This document shows, piece after piece, positions 12,005-29,300 of a stretch of DNA of 64,000 nt. The notes under the pieces are model-generated. The model did no database searches. It worked only from the letters and a program-made list of their open reading frames with translations, and was not told where the DNA came from. Position 1 is the stretch's first letter; each line of letters opens with the position of its first letter. Position numbers and translations under genes: made by a program. The stretch comes from Eudorina sp. 2006-703-Eu-15 (lineage: Eukaryota > Chlorophyta > Chlorophyceae > Chlamydomonadales > Volvocaceae): contig BDSI01000007.1 in the NCBI GenBank assembly GCA_003117195.1, forward strand, positions 558,001 through 622,000, read 5' to 3'.

Positions 12005-14210
12005 ATGGTCGTGAGCATCCAGTTTTGTTTTGAAATCGATGCAAACCAACTCGCGTATGACTTGGCCAGGCTAGTGAACTCGCACTCGGACCGCTCGTCC
12101 TTCATCGCAGCTGTAGCGGAGGACTGCGCACGAAAGTATGGCTGCAACACCGTGGTCGCCAGGGTGCCTACCATGTACGACATGTCTTTCCACGGGGAGC
12201 GGATCTTCGCGCTCCTCACCTGGAAAACCAAGCACTTTGGGCTGTACGGCTTCGAGTACGGCCATTTTTATACCCATGGCGACAACGACCGCAACAACTG
12301 GTGCGTGCGATGAGGAGGAGAAGAGTGAAAAAGGGGGAAAGAGGAGGAGTTTCAAAAACACGGAGTAAGAGGAGTGTAACCCGCAATACAGCAGAACGTC
12401 AACTCTGCGTGCACATCCGCACACCTACCCCGCGTTGACACACCACCGCACACCTGCCTACCCCGCGTTGACACACCACCGCACGCACACCACCGCACGC
12501 ACACCGGCGCTGACTTCGCACACCACGACCCACGGCACACCGGGCGAGCTCCCCTCAGGTGCATCGCCGGCGCGCCGGGCGGGCTGCAAAAGACGGCGCC
12601 AGACGGCTTCGTGACGTTCTACCGACGCCACCGCGGGGACACCCTCCTCTCGCCCCAGAAATTCCACGTGTACGAACACCTGACGTCACCGAAGTACAGT
12701 CGTTACACGCTGACGTTGCAGGGCAACGGGAATCTCGTACTGTACGACAGCACGCATCCCAACCAGCAAGCCAAGGGAGTCCTCTGGGACACAAACACGG
12801 CGGGTTGCGGAATGTACCCGTTCCGGCTGACCGTCAAGGTGAGCACTGTACATCCGTACAATCGTACAATCGTTCATGCATTCGTGTGCCCTCGCTTAGT
12901 AGTATATATGTATGTAAGCGCTACAGATAGACGGACGGAGGGGGACTTTGAATCGATGAAGGGAGGGAGGCCGAGCAGCACAAGCTGCTGGCGGGCTGCG
13001 TGGGGGGGGGCTAACGAAGCACGAAGCGCTGCGTGGCCCGCCTGCGTGGCCCGCCTGCGCTGCGTGGCCCGCCTGCAGCCAGCTAGCATAGAGAGTCGGA
13101 ATACTTCTTAAGCACGGGCGGTGAATGGCCCACCTTGTACCGGCGGTTGCATCGATGGAAGCCTCGCCAGCTCGTTAGCTCTACATATCTGGCTCACGCA
13201 TTTGATATTATGTATTTTGCCCTTAGCTTGGTTATCAGCCGCCATACAGTATGTATGTAGTCGTCCACCAGCAGCGGCCCCTTGCTTGCTTGCTTGCCCT
13301 TCATTCACTCGTCCAGGAGGATGGGGAGATGGTGCTGGCTGAGGCCCGGAATCGCACCCTGTGGACCTCCGGCACGGGTGGCAAGGGCACCCCGCCTTTC
13401 CGGCTCCAACTGCAGGTGCGTGAGTAATACTGCAGCACATATGCACCGAAGTGTATGTGCCTTAGTGATGAACGACTTGCCTGCGATTCGGTTGCCTCGT
13501 GCTCACGTCAGATTTATCCGCGGCCGGTGCGCCCGGGGGCGGGGCCAGGGCGGCGGGGCGCGGGGCCAGGCGTACCCATGGCAAACTAACAGCCCGACAG
13601 CCATTTAGGCTCTTCTGAATCCAGGAAGCGCAGCAACTAGCTAACGCGCGCGAGATACATATAGATAGATAGCGCGCACGTACCGTATGTACGTTATTAG
13701 AGCACGTGATGATGGGTTGCAACCAACCAACAGTACCGTATGTTGCCAGCCATTTCATCACACAGTGCGCTGGTGACCTGCTGCCAACCAACCCTGCCTG
13801 CCTACCTATGCTATCTACCTGCTGCTGGCCATCTGTCTGAGTGTATGTACGTATGTACGGCCGGGCGGCGGGTCGGAATAATCCCCATGCATCCATCCCG
13901 CCAGGACGACGGAAACCTCGTACTGTACGACAATTACAACACTCCCACCTGGTCATCAAACCTACACCGGGGCCTCAGCTTCAGCAGCGCGAGCGCCGGC
14001 GGCGGCACCGGCGGCCGGGCGGCGCCGCAGTTGCCGTACCAGCAGCCACCCGTACCGCCCGGGACACCAACGACGGTGGCGATGTTGAAGGCCGACGGGC
14101 GTAAGGCTGCTGCTGCAGGCATGCATCGATCTCAAAGCTCCGGGACCACAGCATCCCCCAGGCAGCAGGCCTCATCATCTCGGGCGTCAAGCTACCGCAG
14201 CTGTGGCTGA
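12005..14210 (+). CDS. Bulb-type (B-lectin) domain protein
   Basis: Exons 12005-12300, 12559-12838, 13317-13415 and 13905-14210 join in phase to 326 residues. Exon 2 ends in a first B-lectin strand repeat (QGNGNLVLYDS...WDTNTAG), exon 3 is a degenerate second repeat (EDGEMVLAEARNRTLWTSG), and exon 4 opens with a third (DDGNLVLYD...TWSSN). Across the exon 3/4 junction the residues read QDDGNLVLY, matching the mannose-binding QxDxNxVxY consensus; the first site has Asn for Asp and the second is eroded, so at most one or two sugar sites look intact. The first ~100 residues are unassigned, with no obvious signal peptide. The C-terminal tail is Gly/Pro/Ser/Ala-rich and probably disordered. Such proteins bind mannose-type glycans in plants and bacteria; the role in algae is unknown. 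Start codon and 3' end are the least certain parts. Confidence 0.75.
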
Positions 14211-16930
14211 TGATACTGATGATGAGCTGTGCGTGGCTGATGAGCTGTGGCTGATGATGAGCTGTGCGTGGCTGATGAGCTGAATGTGGCGATGATCCAG
14301 TGCGGGCGCTGAGCCTGCTGCCGGCATGCCCTGCTGCTTGCTGCTGCGGCGTGCACACATACACACACACCGGTTCTGCTTGTTCGCGGCTCAGCTTTTC
14401 TCCTTGCTAACACACACACCGAGCGCACCGAGCTGCATCTCCAGCAACCGGTTTGACCTCGGGCTGGGTCGGGTCCTGCTGTCCCTTGCATGTGTCCATC
14501 GCAGCCCCGCGTAAGCCGCCCGCACAGCCGCGACTATCCATTACGGGGACACAATGTCTTTGCTTCTGCTTTATCGCATGTCGCCCCTCTTTTCTATATA
14601 CACGTCCCCGGCCTGTCGGCAATGCGCAGCCAACGGCCTCACTCGTCCGCGTGCGCAATTAGGGTCCTCGCAAGTCGTGTCTCTCGGTTTATTTTAACAC
14701 ACCGAGCGTGTGTAGCTGCGGCGGAGAGGCGAAACAACCCCGAATCGTTTTCTGGAGGGCCCCCACATATATCACCAACTGCAGTGCGTCTGCGCTGGAG
14801 CACTCACGCACCAATCGTATCTACGCACACCTATCTTCAACGTAGCATCAGATTTCCTCGGTATCTATAGCATGTATTGCGAGCAGCTCATGCTGCGTGG
14901 ATACCCACAGCAGGTAAACAAACTGACATGCATGGTCGGTCGTGTGTGTGCTTCAATGTGAGCGGCGGAAAGCGCATTCATGGAGTGGTAGGTGCCTGTT
15001 GGTGTGGGCGGGGAGGGGAGGTCCATACGATGGGGTTATTAGTCCTGAGGGGAGGAGGCTGGATGGAGGGTTGAATGTGGTTCCTCGTCGATTCTATGAC
15101 CCGGCAGCGCGCGGAACTAATAACCACCCGCCGCCGACTTGCTGGAGCCTGCTGCTGGGCTTCGTTGGGCGATGATTCCTGGACGCGCGGCGGAGTTTGG
15201 ATGGGGCGGATGAGTAGCACGCGCTGTGCTGTGCTGCTGTGCTGTGCCGTGCTGTGCGGTGCTGTGCTGCACCCTTGGAGCGCAATGTGGACGAGCGAGC
15301 GAATGTACGACGAGTGCGTTATTGAGGTGCGTTGAGATATATAGAGGGCAGTAACTCCTGATGATTACTCGCAGTAAGCGGCGAGGCCCTCCACCTCCTG
15401 CTGGCATGAACGGAAAAATGGCGCGCGCTCGCATTATTCGCAAAGCAACGAGCGGATTGCAAGCACTAAGAAGCAAGGCATTTCATAGCTGTACCAGAGC
15501 GTTGATCGATGTTGCTTGGGCTTCCTGTCGGTTGGAATTTCGATGGTTTCCTAAATTTTGTTGCTCGCTGTGTTGTTATTCCAGCGCTTTTAAAGTCTTG
15601 TGATAATGTGAGGTTCTAGCTTCACAAATTATTGTAGCTTGTTATTGTGCCTGCTTGTTCGCGGTTCGTGACTGCGGTACGCTCGATCGACTGCTTTTTG
15701 TCCAACGCCGCCGTGCGTTAGGCGGCTGGAAGTGCTATGGATTAGATAGAGTGGAAACAGCCCAGACACATACACTGGTGCTGAGGAGGCATATTTCCAG
15801 CAGCATATCAGACTGGCGCACGCAGCTCATGATGACCTTGCGCGCCCTGATGCTTGGGCGGCTCGCATTTTTGGTTGAGAGACCTCTGCGTCCAGGTGGT
15901 TTGGTGCATTTATTATAGGATCGATGCATGCGTGCCGCCCTTCATCGCTGGCGCCGCCTGTTGCGTGGTCAGCCCCTGGAATACGTACTTCTTGGCGCGC
16001 TAATTGCTGCATCCTCGCGTCATCCTGCGTTAATTATTAGTGTTTCGTTGATCTCGTTCGGAGGGAATAATCCGGGCGGCCATGCAGCCGTCGTTGACGG
16101 AGCCATCATTCATTTTATAACAAGCAAAATGGCGGTTTCGGAGCGAGTGAGCGAGCGAACGCCTGCTGCTGATGAAGTTCATACATACATGCTTCCGTTG
16201 ACAGGCAACTAACTGCGTGGATCCGTCCGGTGGCAGGATGGCTTGTTACAATGGGTGCTTTAGTGTTCTTGCGCACGGGCTGTGATGGGGCTGCGTACGT
16301 TCTAAACCTTTGACCAGACGACGGCGCGCGCTCTGAGCATTTCAATCCGCTGCGTACAACCGATAATAAATGATAATGGGCGGGGCTGTGCGCACCGGTG
16401 CGCGTGGCGGCGTAATCGATCGATGCGTGGTTGTCATGTTTCTCGTACATCCGTACTCTGGATGACCGCTTGTACCATGTCCATCCACAAATAAACTGGG
16501 CCGCGTAGCGTACTCGCCACAGCCACAGGACATCGCGCGGCTGTATGATTATCGATGCCGTCAGAGTGGACCCCCGGGGCTGTATGTGTCTTGCTTGTAT
16601 GTGTTACACAGCCGGGGCGCGCGGGTATGCGTGGACGGCAGCGAGGGCCGGCGCAGCAAAGGCGCGCGGCACACGACCCCCTTGAGCTACCTACCTACCT
16701 ACTACCTACGTACCTAGTAGCCAACGACCTCATCACTCGATATTACGATCTCAACGGTATTTGACGTATCGCGCAGTGCCGTACCATTCGCAACCTACCC
16801 CCGGCGCCTCCGCTGCCCGCCCACGCCCGCCCCCGGCTGATAGATGCACATGTTGAACGCAGCGGCGGGTGGGTTCTGTCCCTAAATAAACACAGCGACG
16901 TGTGGGGGCGCATCGTACCCAGCGGCCATG
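14211..16930. other. Intergenic between convergent genes
   Basis: No exon recognised. Immediately after the lectin stop is a short imperfect repeat of GATGAGCTGTG words (14206-14282). A TGTGC-rich run lies at about 15215-15275. On the minus strand TGTAA at 16604-16608, about 325 bp past the agmatine deiminase stop, could be that gene's polyadenylation signal. Confidence 0.5.
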
Positions 16931-19900
16931 CTACCGCCCGGGTGATGACGAAGCGGCGGGCACCGCAGCGGGCCGGTTCTGGGTGAGGCAGTGGACGTTG
17001 CCGCCGCCCAGAAGCAGCTCCCTGCCGTACACACCCACCACCTCGCGGCCCGGGTAGGCGGCCGCCAGGGCCGCGAGCGCCGCTGCGTCGCTGCCGCTCT
17101 GCGGAAGGTGTGGAGCAGCAGCATATATAGCAGGGGCGGGGCAGGGTAGGTGCTAGGTGGTGGAAGAGCGCGGATTCTGACAAGCGCGCGCGGATTCTGA
17201 CAATAATTACCGGAGGTGGGAAATGCGCGCGTTGCTTGCTGTGTTCGATGCGAGCGTGCGCGCGTGCGTGCGTGGGGCGGGCTTGGAGTCGGCTGACAAG
17301 CAAGGAAATGATGAAACGGAAGAGGGCGGCAACGGCGCGGCTCGCCGCGGCGTCAGGGGTGGAGGTGCAGACGTGGGGCGCTAACGAGCCGCGGGTCATA
17401 AGAGGCAGGTGGGCGACGCGCCAGATCGCTGCAACTAACCTAACTGCCAGCCAGTAACCTAACTGCCAGTCCGTCGGCTGAGGGCCACACAGACCACCGA
17501 ACTCCATCCGCAACCCAAGATTGATCTAACACAAATAATGACGCGTCGTCGAAACACAAACACGCACCGTGCGGGTTTCGTTTCTAAACACACGCACCGA
17601 CCTGCGCGCCGCCAAACTGCGGCACCACCACACCGCCGTTGACCACGTAGTGATTCAGGTACGACGCCGGCATCCGCACGCCCGCCGCCAGCGCGGTGCC
17701 GTACCCGGCTGCCAGCGCGGCCGCCGCTAGGCTGTTGACCTCCCGCGCCGACACCAGCATCTGCGGGCTGGGGCAGGGCACCTGTACGACGCGCAGGGTC
17801 CTGCCGCGGGCGTCCTTCTGGTCCTCCAGGGCGGCCAGGTTGGCGGCGCAGGCGTCACGCAGCGCCGGGTCGGCTGGGTCATCGCTCCACGCCAGCAGGA
17901 CCGTGCCCGGCTCGGCGAACGCAGCCACGTTGTCCACGTGGCCGTTGGTGCCCTGCACCCAGCCACCGACCGATCGGAGGTGACGGTACGGTGCCACCCA
18001 AGAGAAGAAAAAAAAAGAAAACCCATCCAGACGTCAGCAGGTCAACCATCTTCCGGCGGAGGATCCACTCAACCAAGAGACGGAACTCTGTTGCACGGCC
18101 CACAAAAGACCCAACGACACCGACCCTGAGGACGAACACACCGAGTACGGTAGCTGCCGGGGGCCCCCCCTTCATAGACGACCTTCGACTCTTGATGGCG
18201 ATACAGCAGTCCCGCGGGCCCGGATGACATCAGGACCCAAGGGTCAGTCCGGAGAAGACCCGGATTATATATTCGTGTAGGTCAGCGCGGGATGGACTCA
18301 CACCCACCCGCACCCGCACCCGCACCCGCACCCGCACCCGCACCCGCACCCGCACCCGCACCCGCACCCGCACCCGCACCCGCACCCGCACCCGCACCCG
18401 CACCCGCACCCGCACCCGCACCCGCACCCGCACCCACCAGCTCATCTCCGACCATGCCCTTGCGCAGCCACACCACCCGCTCCGCCCCCAGGTAGTCACG
18501 CAGCAGCGCCTCGTAGCCCTCCTTGCCCAGCTGCGGGTTGCGCGAGAAGTGCAGCAGACACTCCTCCGTCACCAGCATCGTCCTGCGTGTGCGGCGCAGG
18601 ACATAAAACCAAATATAAAACCAGATATGGTTTTGCACAGCTAAAACCCCAAAACCCTTCGCGTGCGCAACAACTGTGACAGATTCGGAGCTTCTCTGAC
18701 GGATCCATGCCTAGAGGCAAGCAACCGCAAGGCTGCTGCCGGGACGTCCTGCGTAAGGAGAGTGCTTTTGCTGCGGCTGGATGGCCCCCGCGAGACGCCA
18801 GGAGCCCCGCCAAAGGTGGCCGCGTCACACGCCCCTACCCCTGGCCGTCACTCAGCACGGCGCCGCCCTCCAGATGCAGGGGGCAGTCGAAGGCGCGGAT
18901 GCCCGCCAGTCGGGGCAGGCTGCGACCCGCCGCGCGGTCCTTGGACCAATCCGGCATCAGCTGCAGCCAGCGCATGGCAGCACATGCACAAGTCGTACAT
19001 ACACACAAACGGTTAAAACACACACACACACGCGCGCGCGCGGTCCGGATGGGCTGCTTTGCGAGAAACACACCCTTGCGTGCGTGCGCGCCTGAATCGG
19101 CTGCTCAATTCTGTTGACGTGGACACTTGGGGGTGGAGGGAAGGGGCGGGTTTTCCTCGCAATACGTACGACACAGGGACACGGGGCTCAGTACTTCTTG
19201 ACAAGCACCCCGTGACGCGACCGCTGCAGGGATTGGGGCGCTCCAGGGATCGCCCGATTGGCTCCCGCAGCAGCAGGGCAGGGCAGGGAATTGTGTACGG
19301 ATGACGGACAGGCGGGCGTTGCGACGTCGCGCCGGGCGGTGCGGATGGTGCGGGCTGCCCAGCGGGCTGTCCCGTGCCTGCATACGGCACTGCATACACT
19401 GTAGTACTTGCAGACATGGGCAGGGATGATGACGGTAAGAATTACATGCCCCGGCTCTGTTCTTCCGAGGGACGCTCACCGGGGGCATTCCGTGCTCGAT
19501 CTTGGCAGGGGAGCCGTAGCAGTTGTAGTCAAAGTGTACGGCCGCCACCTCGCGCTCGCCCGTCGTTGGATCATCTCGTACGACACACTGTACGGCACGC
19601 AAGTAAGTCGCGGAAACCGCTTAACCGCAGCGGTCACGCAGCGCGGCGAGAGACGGGGCTAGAGCATGCCGCCGGGCGCCTGTGGGGTGCCACGCACCCC
19701 TCGCCCCGCCGGGACTGCACCCCGTCCTGGGGGACCATGGTCAGCCGAGTCTCCGTACGGCTGGGAGCCCGACGGTGTCGTACAGGTCGCGGCGCACAGT
19801 AGCAGGCACGCACGTTATTGAATACGGCAGAGTGCGGATGCGAGTGCGGGCCCGCTGGTCGTCCGTCCTGCGCTGTAGTGTTGTCCTGTATATTCTGGCT

Positions 19901-20636
19901 GCTGTTGTTCAGCCGGCGGTTCTGTACAGTCGTCTCTCTGCCTCGCGCGCAGAGCGCAGCCCCACACGCGGCGGCGCAGGCTGCAGCCCCACACGCGGCG
20001 GCACAGGCTGCAGCCCCATACGCGGCGGCGCAGGCTGCAGCCCCACACGCGGCGGCGCAGCCGAGTGGAGATCCCACATGATCGAGGTCTTGGATCGTGT
20101 GGTCCGGAGATAGTGTCACGAATGACCCGATATCAAAACACAAAGAAGCGAATGATTGAGAGAGAATCAGTGCCGTACCGTCGGGCCCCAGTCTCGCGCC
20201 CACACGTCATTCGTGGGCATCTGTACGACCTCCACTCCCGACACTCCTTGGAAATAACTGCAGGCGACGTCGTACACCTACATGCGCATACGGACGTACA
20301 CGGACGGCATTAAATACACACACGATTCTGGATTCGTAGGCCACGAGTTTACGGCAATGGATTTGTACGACCCCGTGAACCATGCCGTACCTGCGGATCC
20401 GCTAGCATCCAGACCTGTTCGAACTTCGATATCGCCTTTGCGATCCCCGCCTGCTGCTCCTGGGCCGGCTTAGCTGCCTCGCGCCAGAGGTACGAATCGT
20501 ACGGAAAAGCCATCCACGTGCCCGCGTGCCGCTCGATCTCCCCCGGCATTCTAAACCCCAGCTCCCGGGGTGTGGGCGTTACGGCCCCTGCTGACGATGC
20601 TGGCTGATCGCGCTCTGCGCCACCGCTGGATGACAT
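16931..20636 (-). CDS. AIH: Agmatine deiminase
   Basis: Hydrolyses agmatine to N-carbamoylputrescine and ammonia on the arginine-decarboxylase route to putrescine (EC 3.5.3.12). Seven exons on the minus strand: 20636-20391, 20277-20179, 19587-19480, 18960-18839, 18582-18438, 17952-17602, 17098-16931, totalling 412 codons with all phases consistent. Motifs in order: [77 protein letters not shown] and the active-site segment [10 protein letters not shown] with the nucleophilic Cys; Asp, Glu and His partners are present. Length is slightly above the usual 365-380 residues. The frame is open upstream to 20939 but without an ATG, so I start at 20636; a further 5' exon encoding a targeting peptide is possible. 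The exon 5 donor abuts a hexamer array. Confidence 0.93.
18301..18436. repeat. (CCCGCA)n hexamer array in AIH intron 5
   Basis: About 21 copies of CCCGCA (GGGTGC on the gene strand) fill 18307-18434. The array begins immediately inside the splice donor of AIH exon 5, whose GTGGGT reads as the first degenerate unit. Open frames reading AP or VR repeats here are artefacts of the period. Confidence 0.97.
19956..20060. repeat. 27-bp minisatellite, four copies, AIH intron 2
   Basis: A 27-bp unit beginning GCAGCCCCACACGCGGCGGC recurs at about 19956, 19983, 20010 and 20037 with one or two substitutions. It lies within the intron between AIH exons 2 and 3. Confidence 0.9.
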
Positions 20637-21545
20637 TGTGGCAGCTGCGCGAGCTGCAAAAGTGGTTGTTGCTGCGGCGCCGGGTCTGGGTGCGGAAGTT
20701 GGTGACGGAGTCCTGAAGGCCAACCCTGTGATTGCGTTGTAATTGTAATTCTTGAAGGGGATGGTTAGCGGCTGAGCGTTAAAGGTAACGCCGAGCGAAG
20801 ACGCCGACCCGAGATGCGGTCGGCTCGTCAGGTCCTTCGCGATGGTGGCAGCGGTGACTGAACCTCGCGCGGTCGCGGCCGTCAAGGTTGCGATTGCTAT
20901 AAGGACTGCGACCGGAGAGGGCGCCGAGAGGAGGGCGCGTCACCAGCGGAGGATTTGGGGCAGGTCGGTGCGCTTTGGAAAAAGCGCGTAAAAGATTACT
21001 CATCCAGTGAAAAAGGCTTCGCATGAACGGCGATCAGAGCACGTTGTAACAGGCCGTTCGGTATTGAGGCAAAGGAGAGGAGTCGAGATTCAGAGTCGTA
21101 GTCGCCGGTTGTTCGTTCGCGAGCTGTTTGCTCCCGGCGCAACCGGTTTTTTGAGTCACCCCCCGGGTGTCAGTTACCTGGGGTTGTTGTAGTCATGCAG
21201 CTCCGGCTCCGAGGAAAACAAGGCACAAGCTCTTTCAAATTCAAGAGTTGTACGCATTTCGAAATATTAGGTTTCCCCACAAACCAGAAGGATCTCAGGG
21301 CGGAATGGCTCATTCGACAACCGAGGGTCTCGTAAGAGGAATTTCAAGACGCATATGGACGGACCACCCAATCTTATCGGCCACAAAATATACGCATATC
21401 ATGAAACCGTTTGCCCTAGTATGGACATGACTGCTTTGGTGGACATTGGGTTCAACATAAGGCTCCGAGACCGACGAAGGCCATGCTCCTTCTCATGACT
21501 TCGCACAACTCTATCCTTAAATACCATCATTTACCAACGGGGTCC
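20637..21545. promoter_or_regulatory. Divergent promoter region of AIH and RTCA
   Basis: About 0.9 kb separates the AIH start (minus) from the RTCA start (plus). No exon is recognised, though part may be AIH 5' leader because the AIH frame stays open to 20939. The half next to RTCA is markedly less GC-rich than its surroundings. No clear TATA box was found for either gene. Confidence 0.4.
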
Positions 21546-25730
<4,185 letters not shown>

Positions 25731-25906
25731 AGCTCGCTGGGGCCGACGTCACGAGACATGCCCTTCAGGAGGTAATCGTCGTCGGAACCGCTCTGCACAG
25801 CCAACTGAAAGGGTTACACACGCTTGCTTCGAATGCCGTACTACTAGGGTACGGCAACTTTTCTCTCATGGAATGACATCGCATCTCCTCGATCCTGATC
25901 CTCCTA

Positions 25907-25911
25907 TGTAA
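25907..25911 (+). terminator. Candidate TGTAA polyadenylation signal of RTCA
   Basis: TGTAA, the standard poly(A) signal of volvocine algae, lies 177 bp downstream of the RTCA stop codon on the coding strand. Confidence 0.5.
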
Positions 25912-26374
25912 GGCCCAGCAAAGGCAAGTGGGCAGAGCACGTTTTTTACATCCAATCAACGGAGCTACCGCCCCCGATAGAACCTGTGAATCCCCCAAAA
26001 CACCATCCACACGCCGCCCAGCCCGCCGTCCTGACTCTGGTACAGTTGGCAGTATTTTACCTTGACGTACCCTTTCGTAGTCGTCGTACTCTGCCGTACA
26101 ACGAACGACCCAGCGGCACAGATCCAACGTATCGTACGATGGCACAACCACAGCAGCAAGCGCCAGGAGGCGAAAAGAACCCAACCGGCTGAACGCGCCA
26201 CCGTTTCTTCGAGTCGTCAAACTGCGGCATTTAACTAACTCACGGCTCGGTCAGGCGCCGTTCAATGTGCCGTACTGGCGTACTTTTGTCGGCCATTCAT
26301 GGACAGTGGCAGTGGATCTGTGGATGTCATCTCGGTCCGCCAGCGTCAAATGCTAAGTTCATGTAGATTATCTT
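25912..26374. other. Intergenic between convergent RTCA and VIP1
   Basis: The short gap between the 3' ends of two convergent genes. No exon recognised. Confidence 0.5.
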
Positions 26375-26379
26375 TTACA
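26375..26379 (-). terminator. Candidate TGTAA polyadenylation signal of VIP1
   Basis: TTACA on the plus strand is TGTAA on the VIP1 strand, about 20 bp after the stop codon, inside an AT-rich patch. The implied 3' leader is unusually short, so a later signal may be used instead. Confidence 0.3.
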
Positions 26380-26399
26380 ATTTAAATTTTTAGGAGAGA

Positions 26400-29300
26400 T
26401 CAGATCCGATCCGTATGCACCTCCTCGGCGGAAGACATCTGCGTGAGCACCTCCAGCGCGTCCGACACCGCCGCCGCCGTCGCCGGCGACGCCGGAGGCT
26501 GCGACAGTACGGCAGCAGACGCGACACGTGACGGCAGCATGGGCGGCAGCGACCCCGCCGCGCGCAGGTCAATGCCGCCGCCGCCGTTGCCGATACCGCT
26601 GACGCCGGCGGAAGCCGCGGCGGCGCCGCCCGGCGGCGCGCCGGCGGCGACGGCCGCCGCCGCCACCGCGGCGACAGTCTCCTCGGCGACGGCCGTCGCG
26701 ACGGCGCCCAGCATGGGCAGGAGTGGCGGCGGCGGCGGCGGGGGGCCCAGAAGCGTCGCGCTGGGGACGCGGCCGGCCGCCGCCAGGTGCTTCACGGCGG
26801 GAACTTTCAGCGCCACCTGTACGACAGCCCACCGGCGACGTCCCATGGGTTGCCCGTTGCACGTCATGCCACTATCGTCGAGCCACTCACTATTCCAAAC
26901 GCAAGGAATGAACAGATTGATATTGGAACGAATCGGATCAATGACAGTTACACGTACGACAGCGGACCGACAGATCGCGGCGACGCGATTTACCCACTCC
27001 GCGCGGGCTCACACCAACCACCAGGCCACACCAGCCTCCAGGGGCCCCTTGACAGTGACGTGAGGTTCCAACTCACACAACGGACGCGCTGCATTCCTGC
27101 ATAACCCCTGCAACTGCATGATTCCTACCGCCGTACCACCACCGCGACCTCGCATTCTCACTAACCCTAGGTGCTCGTCCTGGACAATGCCGTACCGTAA
27201 CCCGTCGCCCCCGAGAGAACGCGCGGGCGGGAGCCTCAGTGCCTCACCTGCAGCGCGTAGGTGTTCCGCTGGGGTTTGCGGGGGGCGGCCAGCGGCGCCA
27301 GGAGGGCCTCCACCTCCTCCAAGGTTTGGGCTGTCGTACGGCCGTACATACGGCATAACAGCGAGCAGCCAAATGGCAGTACGGCACGCGCGGAAGCACG
27401 CGGGGTTGAGTGACTGCTTGAGTGACTCCATAAAAGGCGGCAACCATAAACGAAAACAGGTACGCGGGTTGGACCATTAGTAGTCGTTACGCAGGTTGCC
27501 CAAGTACATGCGCAACGGAAGACGAAACGTGCAAACGTCCCCTCGGCAAAGCCCAACCGGCCGACCGGCGCAGTGTCACCGCCGCCGCGGCCGATCTCCT
27601 CTTCTCCGGTCACGCCCTTTTCCCTCCCCCTCTCTTAAGGGTCGGTTGCGGCTTGCGGGCCCGGCACCTAAACCCTAAACCCAGATCCTACCGGTGCCGG
27701 GGGCCGCGTTCAGGCAGGACAGCGGCTCCAGGGGCAGGCAGTGTCGGTCCCGCTCCAGGGCAGCGGCGTCCTCCACGTCATCATCGACCGCCTCGGCCGC
27801 CTCATCGACGTCCTCCCGCGCCGCCGCCGCCGCCGCCACCGCCGCTGCCGCCCCGCCTGCCCGCGCCTCGTCTGCCTCCCTCGCCTGCCCCTGCCCCTCC
27901 TCCCCTCGCTGCCCGCCGCCGCCATCTTCACCGCCAGCCGCCCGGAGCTCGCCGCCGAAGCCGCCGAAGCCGCCGCTGCTATCGCCGCCGCTACCGGACG
28001 GCGCCGCCGTTCCGTCTCCCGCTGCCGCCGCCGCCGCTGCCGCCGCCGCCGACGACGACAACGACGCTGCAGCACCACAGCGATGGCGGCGGCAGCGGCA
28101 CTCGTATCGCTCCAGGAGGGCCTCCGCCCGGGCCTGCAGCGCTTCCCGGGCGGCGCCGGGACTGAAGGACACCTCAACACGGAAGCGCTGGGGGCTGGTG
28201 ACAGGCACCTGCGTGGTTTCGGAGAATGTACGACACTGGATGTTCGGGGTGTGTGTATGTACACATGTGTGTACATGTGTGTACATGTGTGTGTGTGTGT
28301 GCGTGTGTGTGCGCATGTGTCCGGAAAGTCGTGAAATGTGATGAAGCTGACCGTTAGGAGGAGGGTCGTGGCTATGCCGTACCGTACAATGCCTTATTGA
28401 ATGAGGGTACGGCAGGACGTGTTTACGGCACCCACGTGCTTGTTCTCAAACATGCGGAAGACGATCTGCGTCATGTAGTCGTACTCGAGAGCCGCCTCGA
28501 GCAGCTCCTGACCCGTGGGTCCGAGCAGCGTCGTGGCGCCGCGCGGCGGCGGCGCCGCCGCCGACTGTGGCGGCTGCAGATGCGGCGGCGCCCCCGTGTG
28601 TCCTGCCCCCGCAGACGCGACGGCAGCGGCCGTCGACTGACCGACGGCAGTTGCAGCACCAGAGCCAGCAGTAGCAGTGCCAGCGGCATTAACAGTAGCA
28701 GTAGCCGTAGCAGTGGTGGTGCCGGAGGCGGACGACCTCAGATGGCAGTAGCGCAGCACGTTGAGCAGAGCGTGGATATGGCTCTCTGTACGGACAAGAG
28801 GGAGACGAAGCAGAACAAGGCGACCCGTGGGTCAGTGGGTACGACACGTCCTTCTTACACAACGCGACCATTCCGGGCCGCCGGCCCGCCGCCCGCCCCG
28901 GTGTTGAGAGCCGCGATACGACCCCGAGGCGCCTACCGCTAGTCTGGCCTTGGAGGCTGGAGCCACGAACAGGGAATAAAAAACTTCGCAGCCAGCATCC
29001 CCCGGGGAAAAACACACAACACAACGCGCGCATCGATGGCGCGATGGGCCAGGCCCCAGGCGCGGTTGGTAGATGGTCGCCCACACCGCGCGGCTGAAGG
29101 AGCCTCAATCCAAGGCAGCAGCAACCGAAAACCGTCAATTATCGCAACGGCCAACCAACCTGACGTGAAGTACACTCGGGTGCGCACGTGGCGCAGCGGG
29201 CTGTTGATGTCGGTCGCGTACTGCGGACACAGCCGATGGAGCGCCTGTGACTCCTCTTCGACGCCGTCGCCCACCACGCCGCCGCCGCCGCCACCGTCGG

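Noticed and set aside
18230..18638. Gly-Ala / Ala-Pro repeat protein
   Set aside because: Translation of the CCCGCA array in AIH intron 5; only the part upstream of the donor at 18437 is coding (AIH exon 5).
20637..20885. Agmatine deiminase start at the TTG near 20885
   Set aside because: Not an ATG; the open frame has no ATG back to the stop near 20939. Start placed at 20636, with an upstream exon left open.
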